DNA from: Parabacteroides distasonis
GTDB lineage: Bacteria; Bacteroidota; Bacteroidia; Bacteroidales; Tannerellaceae
Length of the DNA stretch: 64,000 nt
Direction of reading: 5' to 3'
NCBI RefSeq assembly: GCF_004793765.1
Contig: NZ_SRYM01000011.1
Location: forward strand, 35,421 to 99,420
The notes beneath the pieces are model-generated. The model did no database searches, had not been told where the DNA came from, and saw only the letters and a list, made by a program, of their open reading frames with translations. The translations under genes and the position numbers were made by a program. This document shows positions 29,614 through 36,991 of this stretch, in pieces. Within the stretch, counting starts at the first letter, position 1; every line of letters starts with the position of its first letter.

Positions 29614-32600
29614 ATATGAAAATTAATTATTTGATAATATTAGGATTGTTCTGTATACAAGATATGATGGGACAGTCAGATTTTGGATTGGCACCTATTC
29701 TGCGAATAGATGATAATACACTTATGGAGAAGTTTAAATCCCCACCGGGGGAAGCTCGGATGTCTTGTTATTGGTGGTGGATAAATAGTATGGCGACCAA
29801 AGAGTCTATAACAAGAGATCTTGAAGAAATGAAAGCTAAGGGATATGGTTCCGCTACATTAATTGATGCGGGAAGCTCTAGTTACGAGATCGCTACGAAA
29901 ACAGCACATGGACCAGTATTTATGTCTCCTGATTGGATGGGTTTATATAAACATGCGGTACGAGAGGCTGATCGACTGGGGATAAGTTTGTGTGTCAATG
30001 TACAAAGTGGTTGGAATCCGGGAGGACCTTCCATAACCCCAGAACATGCATTGAAAAAGTTAACATATTCTGAGTGTAATATTAGTGGTGGAAAGATACT
30101 TCATATAAAATTAGCACTTCCAGAATCAAATCTTTTGTATCGTGATGTCTGTGTTCAAGCAGTGAAACAGTTGCCAGAAGGCACACCGATAAAGGATGAG
30201 GCAATTCCTTATTGGTCTGCTAAATCATTTAACTCAGTGCTTGGTTTTCAAGAAATATTTCCGCTAGATAAATTGAGGGAGGGATTCCTTTTTGACTCAA
30301 ATGCAGAAGTGATAAAGAAAAGTGAGATTCTGGATTTGACAGATTTTTTTGATGGAGAAACTCTAAATTGGGATGCTCCAGAAGGTAATTGGACTATTAT
30401 ACGGTATGGCTGGACTTGTACGGGGGTGCGTACTTCGACAACAAGTGATGGGTGGGAAGGTCTATCGGTAGATCACTTAAGTGCGGAAGCTTTTGATGTA
30501 TTCAGTAAAACTGTCATAGAACCATTGATTTATACGGCGAAAGAGGCCGGTAATAGTGTTCGTTTTCTTCAAACGGATAGCTGGGAGATGGGAGTCGTGA
30601 ATTGGACAAATCGTTTCCCCGAAGAATTTAAGAAATATCGAGGATATGATATATTTCCTTATCTTCCGGTTATGACTGGTCGCATTGTAGAGAGTCCAGA
30701 ACTTTCAAATCGTTTTTTACAAGACCTTCGAAGAACTGTGAGTGATTGTATCTATGAGAATCATTATATGTTATTCAAAGAGTTGGCTCATAAACATGGA
30801 ATGATGATTGACCCGGAATCGGGAGGCCCTTGTTATACTCCTGTTGATGCGTTACAGATAATGAGTATTAGCGATATACCTCATGGTGAATATTGGGCAC
30901 GATCTATTTCTCATGTTGCGTCTGAGGGAGCGAGACTATCAGTTAGACAAAGTGCTTGTGTAGCACATACGAATGGAAAGAGATTTGTGGAAGCTGAAGG
31001 ACCAACGAGTATTGGCCCCCAATGGGAACGATCCCCTAAAGATTTAAAGGGAATTCTAGATCGAATTTTTTGTTCAGGGGTTAATCGTTTAGTTTGGCAT
31101 GCGTTTGTTTCCTCTCCAAAAGAGTATGGCGTGCCCGGAAATGAATATTTTGCGGGAACACATTTAAATCCAAATGTAACTTGGTGGGAGCAGGCTGGAG
31201 ATTTTGTAGATTATATAGATCGGTGTTCTTATTTGCTTCAACAAGGATTATTTGTGGCAGATGTTCTTTATTATACAGGAGATGATGTCCCTAATATGGT
31301 TTTTCTGAAAGAGGAGGTAGACGATCTAAATTTTGGGTATGACTGGGATAAATGCTCAAAAGATGTGATTTTAAATAGGCTTTCTTTTTCTGAAGGGAAA
31401 ATACGTTTGCCGGATGGAATGTCGTATCAAGTATTAATATTACCTCCTCACAAGACAATTGATTTGGAAGTCTTAAGAAAAATAGAACAGTTGGTATTAC
31501 AAGGTATGACTGTGATTGGTGAGCCTCCTCTTAGAACGAGTGGCCTAACCAATTATCCGGAGGGTGATAAAGAGTTGTATGAAATTCGGAATCGTATGTG
31601 GGGATGGCTAGATGGAGTAAATAGAACGGAACAAACCTATGGTAAAGGGCGTGTAATTTGGGGGCAAGATATAAATAATGTGCTAATGTCTATGTCGGTG
31701 AAGCCTGATTTATCATATACAAGCCGTCGATCGGGAACGTTATTGGATTATATTCATCGAAGAACAGAGGAACAAGATATTTATTTTGTAACAAATCGGT
31801 ATGCTGTAAATGGCATTAATGATTATTTCTATCGGTATATGCCTTCTTTACCAGATCGTTATGAATTTGTGAATTGCAAATTTAGGGTAACAGGAAAGGT
31901 TCCTGAATTATGGAATCCACAAACAGGAGACATAAGGCCTGTTTTAAATTATTATGAAGAGAACGGAACTACGGTTATTCCTTTGCATTTTAATCCAGAA
32001 GGCTCTATTTTTGTAGTATTTAGGAATGCAGAGAAGACGAATAATCATATCGTGAAAGTGGAGCGTTGTAGTTCTGCAATATTCCCAGATGATTTAGAGG
32101 CTGGCCAATATCCTCCAATTGAATTTGAAACCAAAAAAGATAATATTGTCGCTAACATATATGATCCCGGGAATTATAAAATTTATTGGAATAATGGAAG
32201 TGTTTTATCTATAGGAAGCAGTGAGAAAATAGAGGAGTATGTCATAATGGGGAATTGGGTTGTACGCTTTGATTCTTGTTGGGGTAAAAGTGAACCTGTC
32301 ATTTTCAATAAATTATATTCATGGACAGATTCAGAAGATCCGGAGATCCGTTATTTTTCAGGAAAAGCGATTTATGAAAATACATTTTATATAAAGACTG
32401 AACAGTTAAGGGATAAAAAGATGAAATTAGACTTAGGGAATGTTCAAGATCTAGCTGTGATTAAAGTTAATGATCATGTCTTCCCTGTTTCTTGGTCGGC
32501 TCCTTTTGAGGTTGATATCACTCCTTATGTAAAGGAAGGTCAAAATACTTTATCAATAGAGATTGTCAACTTATGGCCTAATCGCCTTATCGGAGATAGT

Positions 32601-32744
32601 AAATTGCCTAAACAAGAGAGAAGAACTAAAACGAATATCGTAAAGTTCGATGCTCCAGATTCTGAAAAATATTTACGAACGTCAGGGCTTTTGGGACCGG
32701 TAAAAATCAGGTCCTTCAAGCAAGTGAAAATTGAAGATTTATAG
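29610..32744 (+). CDS. Alpha-L-rhamnosidase-type hydrolase (GH106)
   Basis: This predicted secreted GH106 enzyme of 1044 residues acts on rhamnosidic linkages. It starts with a signal peptide (MNMKINYLIILGLFCIQDMMG). The family start motif is KFKSPPGEARMSCYWWWIN. The catalytic region shows FLQTDSWEMGVVNWT and RFVEAEGPTSIGP, which hold the glutamates expected in GH106. A galactose-binding-like C-terminal module follows (KMKLDLGNVQDLAVIKVNDHVF). Its start overlaps the GH78 stop by 4 bp. Together with GH78 it suggests that PUL1 targets a rhamnose-rich glycan such as rhamnogalacturonan side chains or a plant glycoside. Confidence 0.9.
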   Translation: MNMKINYLIILGLFCIQDMMGQSDFGLAPILRIDDNTLMEKFKSPPGEARMSCYWWWINSMATKESITRDLEEMKAKGYGSATLIDAGSSSYEIATKTAHGPVFMSPDWMGLYKHAVREADRLGISLCVNVQSGWNPGGPSITPEHALKKLTYSECNISGGKILHIKLALPESNLLYRDVCVQAVKQLPEGTPIKDEAIPYWSAKSFNSVLGFQEIFPLDKLREGFLFDSNAEVIKKSEILDLTDFFDGETLNWDAPEGNWTIIRYGWTCTGVRTSTTSDGWEGLSVDHLSAEAFDVFSKTVIEPLIYTAKEAGNSVRFLQTDSWEMGVVNWTNRFPEEFKKYRGYDIFPYLPVMTGRIVESPELSNRFLQDLRRTVSDCIYENHYMLFKELAHKHGMMIDPESGGPCYTPVDALQIMSISDIPHGEYWARSISHVASEGARLSVRQSACVAHTNGKRFVEAEGPTSIGPQWERSPKDLKGILDRIFCSGVNRLVWHAFVSSPKEYGVPGNEYFAGTHLNPNVTWWEQAGDFVDYIDRCSYLLQQGLFVADVLYYTGDDVPNMVFLKEEVDDLNFGYDWDKCSKDVILNRLSFSEGKIRLPDGMSYQVLILPPHKTIDLEVLRKIEQLVLQGMTVIGEPPLRTSGLTNYPEGDKELYEIRNRMWGWLDGVNRTEQTYGKGRVIWGQDINNVLMSMSVKPDLSYTSRRSGTLLDYIHRRTEEQDIYFVTNRYAVNGINDYFYRYMPSLPDRYEFVNCKFRVTGKVPELWNPQTGDIRPVLNYYEENGTTVIPLHFNPEGSIFVVFRNAEKTNNHIVKVERCSSAIFPDDLEAGQYPPIEFETKKDNIVANIYDPGNYKIYWNNGSVLSIGSSEKIEEYVIMGNWVVRFDSCWGKSEPVIFNKLYSWTDSEDPEIRYFSGKAIYENTFYIKTEQLRDKKMKLDLGNVQDLAVIKVNDHVFPVSWSAPFEVDITPYVKEGQNTLSIEIVNLWPNRLIGDSKLPKQERRTKTNIVKFDAPDSEKYLRTSGLLGPVKIRSFKQVKIEDL

Positions 32745-32783
32745 ATCAATGAAAAATGAGGCTAAGCACCATTTGTAGTAGAT

Positions 32784-32830
32784 AGAGGTTATTTCTTTTC
32801 AAGAGGAAATAACCTCTTCTTATTTTTTTA
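32784..32830 (+). terminator. Terminator of the PUL1 operon
   Basis: AGAGGTTATTTC at 32784-32795 pairs perfectly with GAAATAACCTCT at 32806-32817 across a 10-nt loop, followed by a T-rich tail (TCTTATTTTTTTATTTT). It lies 40 bp after the GH106 gene. Confidence 0.88.
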
Positions 32831-32973
32831 TTTTAGATTTTCAACGGTTTGACACAACCATTTGAGGAATAAACATTTAGCGAATTATTTGAGAAGTGGC
32901 GGTAACGAGTTGGCAACCGTGCGAATTTCAGCGTTTTGTGGGGTTATGCTGTCAAATAACTCTTTGCAGATAC

Positions 32974-33018
32974 AAAAGTAGCCATTTTTTTTGATTCAGC
33001 AAAAAAATGGCTACTTTT
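32974..33018. terminator. Terminator after the ME1 cargo genes
   Basis: AAAAGTAGCCATTTTTTT at 32974-32991 pairs with AAAAAAATGGCTACTTTT at 33001-33018. The structure carries T runs on either strand. It lies 23 bp after the stop of the minus-strand 84-residue cargo gene. The bases from 32831 to 32973 hold no gene and probably include the element end. Confidence 0.8.
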
Positions 33019-33041
33019 AAACCTTGAGAATCAAAACAAAA

Positions 33042-33296
33042 CTATAAAGTAGTTTGTGAGAAATCTAAATCGTAACGGACTCCTCCATCTTTTTCTTTAG
33101 AAAAATTGCCGATGCAGATAAGTTCAGGAATGTCAACAGTCCAAAAAGCAACAGAAATTGTGGATTGAGAGGAAACGTCTATTGTTTTCAACAGTTTATC
33201 AGCCTCTTTTTTGCATAACAATTTTAATTCCTCAAAACTGTTAGTTGTTTTCCCACACTTAATGGAAAGTTCTTGATTTGAATTATTCATTTTCAT
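33042..33296 (-). CDS. Small hypothetical protein, ME1 cargo
   Basis: I do not recognise this 84-residue protein. It has no signal peptide or membrane helix. The middle is lysine- and cysteine-containing and helical (EELKLLCKKEADKLLK), followed by a beta-rich half (TISVAFWTVDIPELICIGNF), so it is probably a small cytoplasmic protein. It could start at Met1 or Met3. It lies 11 bp after the 224-residue secreted-protein gene and so shares its transcript. Confidence 0.7.
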   Translation of the reverse strand: MKMNNSNQELSIKCGKTTNSFEELKLLCKKEADKLLKTIDVSSQSTISVAFWTVDIPELICIGNFSKEKDGGVRYDLDFSQTTL

Positions 33297-33307
33297 TGTT
33301 ATTGTTT

Positions 33308-33982
33308 TTATAAGTCTTCGCCATTTGCACGATTGTATTCATTATCGTAGAACATTGTAATATAATATTTCCCATAATAGTCAGATATCATAAACCAAAC
33401 AGGTCTTTTTGAATAACTTTCCATTACATATTCCATAGAGAGTTTGATAATTTCAGATCGAATTTCTTCAGTTGGATTTTCTAATTGTTCTTCCGTATAT
33501 TTAGACAATAAGATAGACTGTAATTTTTCTTTAATGGCAATAGTATCTGTTGCTGCTGACTGTTGATAAAAAACAGCTTCATAACGTTTCTTATGAACGG
33601 TTATTTCATAGGAGATGTTTTCATCTTCGGGTATTGTGTAATCTTGTAAAGATATATACTTAGGATTATTTGCAAATTGCTCACAAAGCCTATTAAACCT
33701 TATTTGAATGGCACGTTCATCAACATTATTGGCATCAGCTACCATAATACGGCAAACTTTATTATTGTTAGTTACGACAAAAACATTAACCTTTGCGCCA
33801 TTAAATTCTCCAACCAAAGCATCTGTCGTAGGGTCATTCCGATAACCTTTTTCTTTCAGTTTACGTATCATCTCAGTCTTACTCCCATCAATAGGAATTC
33901 CAAGGAATTGGGTAACATCTTGTTGCGCATGTACAATTATTGAAAACGTAAGCAACATTGTAATTGATAGTAATTTTTTCAT
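33308..33982 (-). CDS. Exported hypothetical protein, ME1 cargo
   Basis: The 224-residue protein has a clear signal peptide (MKKLLSITMLLTFSIIVHAQQ) and no further membrane helix, so it should be periplasmic or surface exposed. The mature part starts DVTQFLGIPIDGSKTEMIRKLKEKGY, a pattern seen in small Bacteroidales exported proteins of unknown function. No catalytic motif is recognisable. The start codon is 1 bp after the stop of a 10-codon ORF (33984-34016) at the end of the shared leader, so translation may be coupled to it. Confidence 0.82.
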   Translation of the reverse strand: MKKLLSITMLLTFSIIVHAQQDVTQFLGIPIDGSKTEMIRKLKEKGYRNDPTTDALVGEFNGAKVNVFVVTNNNKVCRIMVADANNVDERAIQIRFNRLCEQFANNPKYISLQDYTIPEDENISYEITVHKKRYEAVFYQQSAATDTIAIKEKLQSILLSKYTEEQLENPTEEIRSEIIKLSMEYVMESYSKRPVWFMISDYYGKYYITMFYDNEYNRANGEDL

Positions 33983-33983
33983 A

Positions 33984-34016
33984 TTACCAAGTTTTTTTTT
34001 GTTCCCCAGTTGCCAT
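33984..34016 (-). CDS. 10-residue ORF at the end of the ME1 leader
   Basis: This ORF encodes MATGEQKKTW and stops 1 bp before the secreted-protein start. Its ATG is placed right after the conserved TTTAATAAAGG, exactly where the first ME2 cargo gene starts. It contains a run of nine A residues. It may be a coupling ORF, or the remnant of an earlier first cargo gene. Whether it is translated cannot be told. Confidence 0.4.
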   Translation of the reverse strand: MATGEQKKTW

Positions 34017-34021
34017 GAGAA

Positions 34022-34260
34022 CCTTTATTAAATCACGGAAGCGTGGAACTGCAATGCCACGTCTTTGAATGATGGTCGTAGGAAACCGTTGTGTACAGAT
34101 GTAGTAATAGCAGCCCACGCTATAGCGTGAGAACCACTATGCTATCCTTGTACACGGTTGAAAATTTCCTACGTTTTCATTCGCACGAGATAAGCATAAC
34201 GCTTCTTTATTTTCTAATATGTCTTGGAGAGGGGTCGCCCCCAATCCAAACGCAAAAGTA
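34022..34260 (-). promoter_or_regulatory. Cargo leader of ME1 (promoter box, mini-ORF, alternative hairpins)
   Basis: Read on the minus strand: a TAnnTTTG-type box TACTTTTG (34260-34253), then ACATATTAGAAAATAAAGAAGCGTT leading into the mini-ORF ATG, a perfect palindrome CACGCTATAGCGTG (34129-34116), and the block GTGGCATTGCAGTTCCACGC followed by CTTCCGTGATTTAATAAAGG. CCAC of the last block can pair either upstream with GTGG or downstream with CGTG, but not both. Every element recurs in the same order in the ME2 leader (53386-53635). I infer an attenuator controlling cargo translation or transcription. Confidence 0.7.
34177..34197 (-). CDS. Leader mini-ORF of the ME1 cargo
   Basis: The mini-ORF encodes MLISCE and is preceded by AAGAAGCGTT, nearly identical to the AAGAGGCGTT before the MSSSCMYEA mini-ORF of ME2. 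It starts about 55 bp after the TACTTTTG box; the ME2 spacing is about 51 bp. The conserved upstream context is the main reason to believe it is translated. Confidence 0.45.
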   Translation of the reverse strand: MLISCE

Positions 34261-34330
34261 ATAAAAAAGCTGCGATAATCACTTATCTTGTAATGGATTT
34301 CTTTGCCTGCCTCAATGGAATAGGGGGCTT

Positions 34331-35689
34331 TTACAGTTTCATTCCCCTGTCTTTCCGTTGCGGTATAACGGGTTGGCGTATGGTCTGCCGCAACCTCTCG
34401 AACTGCTCCTTGAACCATTCGCCGATGGGTCGCAAGTCAATCGTAAGGATAAACCTTCCATTGTCAGAGAATACTTTGGCTTTAACGTCTTTTGCCATGA
34501 ATTTTCGCTTGTGTTCTTCCGAGTACAACTCGCCGTTGTACTCAATGGGTCTACCTGTCAGCAATGTCGCAGTCTGCTCTTTATTGAAACCTACAGCAAG
34601 GCACAATCTTTCAATGTTAATCATATCCTTGATTTGCGGAAACCATTTCAATGTCTTGTTTAACAACACCGTAAGTCGTGAAATCTCACGTTTGAGATTC
34701 GTTTCTGTCTGTGCCAGCTCGTTGATATGCTTCTGTTGCATATCCAACAGTTGACGGCTGTGGTCTGCCTGCAAGGTCTGTATCCGGGTTTGCAGGGCTT
34801 CGATGGTTTCCTCGTGGTCGGCTACCTCACGGTGTAGGACGGTGTTCTCCCTCTCCAGCGTCTTGACCTTGTTGTTCCCGAAAAGAGAGCCGACACTCTC
34901 GGCGATGTTAGCGGCTGCGGTCGTCGCCGCCCCTTTCAGCCGCTCGGTCTGTATCTCCTTTTTCGTCCGTGTAAGTTCCTCACGTGCCGTATCTTTCTGC
35001 TCCTGCAACTCCACCACCTCCGCTTTCAGTTCTTTCGTCTGACGCTTTATGTCACGGTAGTACTGTTGCGTGGAAACGTGCCGTGCTTCCGAACCGTCAA
35101 TCCCCCTTTGCAGCCCGTATTTCGCCATCGCTGCGGCATAGCTGTCCTGATAGGATTTCAGTTTCAGACGGCTCATGATGTCATCGGCGCACAGCCTCAC
35201 GCTGTCGGCTGGTTTCTTGCGGTAGCGTTTCTTAGCCTGCTCCTCCCGTTTCCTGCGCTTGCGTTCCCCCTTGACTATCGGGACGAGCGTGACGTGCATG
35301 TGCGGCGTTTTCTCGTCCATGTGCAGGTGAGCCGCCACGATGTTCTCCTTGCCGAACGTGTCGGCGAAGTATCTTAGGTTGTCGGCGCACCACTCGTTCA
35401 ACCGTCCCTCCCGTTGGATGCGCTCCATGTCTTCGTGCGTTGCCGACACGTTGATGCGGATAGCCCGTACTTGGTTGCTGCCGACTTTGCGTGTCAGTCC
35501 GGCTTCTTCCAGCCTCCTTTGGATAGCCGCTGAACGGTCTTTCACCCTGTCGGGATATTCGATGAGCCTGCGGTTAAGATGCGTGCGTGTGGGGTCGGCG
35601 TTCTTCGGTATGATGGAACGCTCGATGTGGGCGGTCGTTCCGCTGTCGGAACCGTGCGCCTTTTCCATGTGTAAGACTACAAATCCCAT
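34331..35689 (-). CDS. MobV-family relaxase (Mob_Pre) of ME1
   Basis: This DNA relaxase nicks oriT and pilots the strand during mobilization by a helper. The 452-residue protein has the MobV N-terminal domain (IIPKNADPTRTHLNRRLIEYP) and the metal-binding motif HLHMDEKTPHMHVTLVPI, which gives the HxDExTPHxH pattern. A long coiled coil runs from about residue 215 to 345. The C-terminus is basic (RKDRGMKL). It is a clear relative of the ME2 relaxase (52033-53340), which also ends in RSMKL. The gene is noticeably more GC-rich than the cargo downstream. Confidence 0.93.
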   Translation of the reverse strand: MGFVVLHMEKAHGSDSGTTAHIERSIIPKNADPTRTHLNRRLIEYPDRVKDRSAAIQRRLEEAGLTRKVGSNQVRAIRINVSATHEDMERIQREGRLNEWCADNLRYFADTFGKENIVAAHLHMDEKTPHMHVTLVPIVKGERKRRKREEQAKKRYRKKPADSVRLCADDIMSRLKLKSYQDSYAAAMAKYGLQRGIDGSEARHVSTQQYYRDIKRQTKELKAEVVELQEQKDTAREELTRTKKEIQTERLKGAATTAAANIAESVGSLFGNNKVKTLERENTVLHREVADHEETIEALQTRIQTLQADHSRQLLDMQQKHINELAQTETNLKREISRLTVLLNKTLKWFPQIKDMINIERLCLAVGFNKEQTATLLTGRPIEYNGELYSEEHKRKFMAKDVKAKVFSDNGRFILTIDLRPIGEWFKEQFERLRQTIRQPVIPQRKDRGMKL

Positions 35690-36084
35690 ATAAAAATCCT
35701 TTCTTTTTTAGCTTGTGAAACAATGATTCTTCGTATCTTCGGGGACGGCAAAAAGCTGTTCCCGATGGGGTGTGCAGAGGGGCTTGCCCCTTGCCTTATT
35801 GGGGAATTTTCAGCGTTGCTTGCAATGCGGCTTGGAAAATTCCCTAATAAGCTACGGTATTTTCTGTCCGCAAATACCCGTGTGCCGTCCGTCCCTGCCT
35901 GTCTGCTTGCTTTGCATACCTTGCTTACCAGCTTTGCATACATGACAATGTGAGCAGAGTGTCGGTAGTCCGTCAGCATTGCTTCCGTCACAAACTCCCC
36001 TTGTTGTTTTTCCTTTCGTCGTCGGTTGCTGGGGCGGTCGTTTCCGTTTGCGGAGGCTCTTTTGCGTGGGGCTGTCGGATGCAA
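35677..36084 (-). CDS. Possible small ORF upstream of the ME1 relaxase (doubtful)
   Basis: An open frame of 135 codons ends inside the relaxase start. The first half (RRRKEKQQGEFVTEAMLTDYRHS) is charged and could be a real accessory mobilization protein. The second half runs straight through the oriT-like hairpin, so it may not be coding. A competing frame (35852-36226) covers the same DNA. I do not recognise either product. Confidence 0.25.
   Translation of the reverse strand: MHPTAPRKRASANGNDRPSNRRRKEKQQGEFVTEAMLTDYRHSAHIVMYAKLVSKVCKASRQAGTDGTRVFADRKYRSLLGNFPSRIASNAENSPIRQGASPSAHPIGNSFLPSPKIRRIIVSQAKKERIFIWDL
35794..35851 (-). other. Putative oriT hairpin of ME1
   Basis: CCTTATTGGGGAATTTTC at 35794-35811 pairs with GGAAAATTCCCTAATAAG at 35834-35851, with one mismatch in the core and a 22-nt loop. 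It lies about 105 bp before the relaxase start. ME2 has a hairpin of the same size and general sequence (ATAGGG..TTTT arms) 89 bp before its own relaxase. Position and conservation support an origin of transfer, but the nick site cannot be read. Confidence 0.55.
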
Positions 36085-36583
36085 GGTTCATGGGAAGAAT
36101 ACTACCCGAAGCATGAGGGTGGAGATTGTTCCCATGACGGCTTTGCCGCTTGACCTTGCTGCCGCCATCGAAGCCCCATGCTACCTTTGCCTCTGAAAAC
36201 GGAAATGGCTGCTCCGGTTGCAGCAAATGGGCACTCTCCCTATCCCATTTCCCAGCCGGGTTGATGATGGATAAAAATCCGATGATTTGATGAAATGGAA
36301 TATAAATATCTGTATATTAGCGGTATGTATGCTCATCAACTTCTCATCAGAATACTCGCCAAAAGAGAAACGACACGGTAAGGCATACTTCCCGTTCATC
36401 GGCAAATATCCGTTGATGAGAATTTGATGAATATCTATATGTCTTATAATCACATATTTACTATATATATTCATCATTTCATCGAAATAACGGTTTCATT
36501 TCCGTACTTGCATTCCGTATCGGTAAGCGATGATGTGTCGGCTTGACGGTTCGAACAACCGGTGATTTGGATATTCAACGGTT
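36085..36583. other. Non-coding block of ME1 with iterated TTGATGA/TCATCAA motifs
   Basis: About 500 bp without a credible gene. From 36253 to 36486 the short motif TGATGA, or its complement TCATCA, recurs at least eight times, often in the forms TTGATGA or TCATCAA. Examples are GATGATTTGATGAAAT, GCTCATCAACTTCTCATCAG and GTTGATGAGAATTTGATGAA. The block is AT-rich. It may be a replication origin or a regulator-binding array; ME2 has an analogous block at 50634-50860. CATGGGAA near 36089 and TTCCCATG near 36129 form a further inverted pair. Confidence 0.5.
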
Positions 36584-36967
36584 TCATGACGGCATGACGA
36601 CAGACTTACCGACATGCAGCGTCAGAAAATATTCATCTTTTTCTTTTCGCCGGTACATCCTATTTAGCAAGGCATTACGCAACCTCTCCGCACCGCATGA
36701 GCCGATACGGAATGCGAGTGCGACAACCATTTCAAAACTGTAAACGTCCAGCCCGTAGCCGTTTTCCAAACGCAGATAACGCTTCGTGTCACATTTTTTC
36801 AGAACTCCGCCCTTGTAAACGGCTCTGATTCCTGCACGGACTGTCGGGGCAATTACCCCGAACAGCCCGACAAGTTCCGGCTCGGACATCCACACATTGG
36901 CTGTATTAGTCGGCATGATGATATTGCCGTGTTTGTCCATCGTGATGGTATTTCTATTTTCTTTCAT
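36584..36967 (-). CDS. Small integrase-associated DNA-binding-like protein (ME1)
   Basis: This 127-residue protein probably helps or regulates the integrase. Its N-terminus reads DKHGNIIMPTNTANVWMSEPELVGLFG, followed by a helix-turn-helix-like stretch (VIAPTVRAGIRAVYKGGVL). A conserved C-terminal segment follows (VALAFRIGSCGAERLRNALLNRMY). It is clearly homologous to the 127-residue ME2 protein at 48716-49099. Both lie next to their integrase, a fixed pairing that suggests an excisionase-like or control role. No experimental function is known to me. Confidence 0.8.
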   Translation of the reverse strand: MKENRNTITMDKHGNIIMPTNTANVWMSEPELVGLFGVIAPTVRAGIRAVYKGGVLKKCDTKRYLRLENGYGLDVYSFEMVVALAFRIGSCGAERLRNALLNRMYRRKEKDEYFLTLHVGKSVVMPS

Positions 36968-36991
36968 CGGTATTCGCTTTTAAGGTCGTTA

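Noticed and set aside
35852..36226. A second open frame (124 codons, minus strand) upstream of the ME1 relaxase
   Set aside because: It competes with another frame over the same DNA, lacks domain features and would overlap the transfer-origin region. I could not decide that either is real, so only the frame ending at the relaxase is listed, with low confidence.
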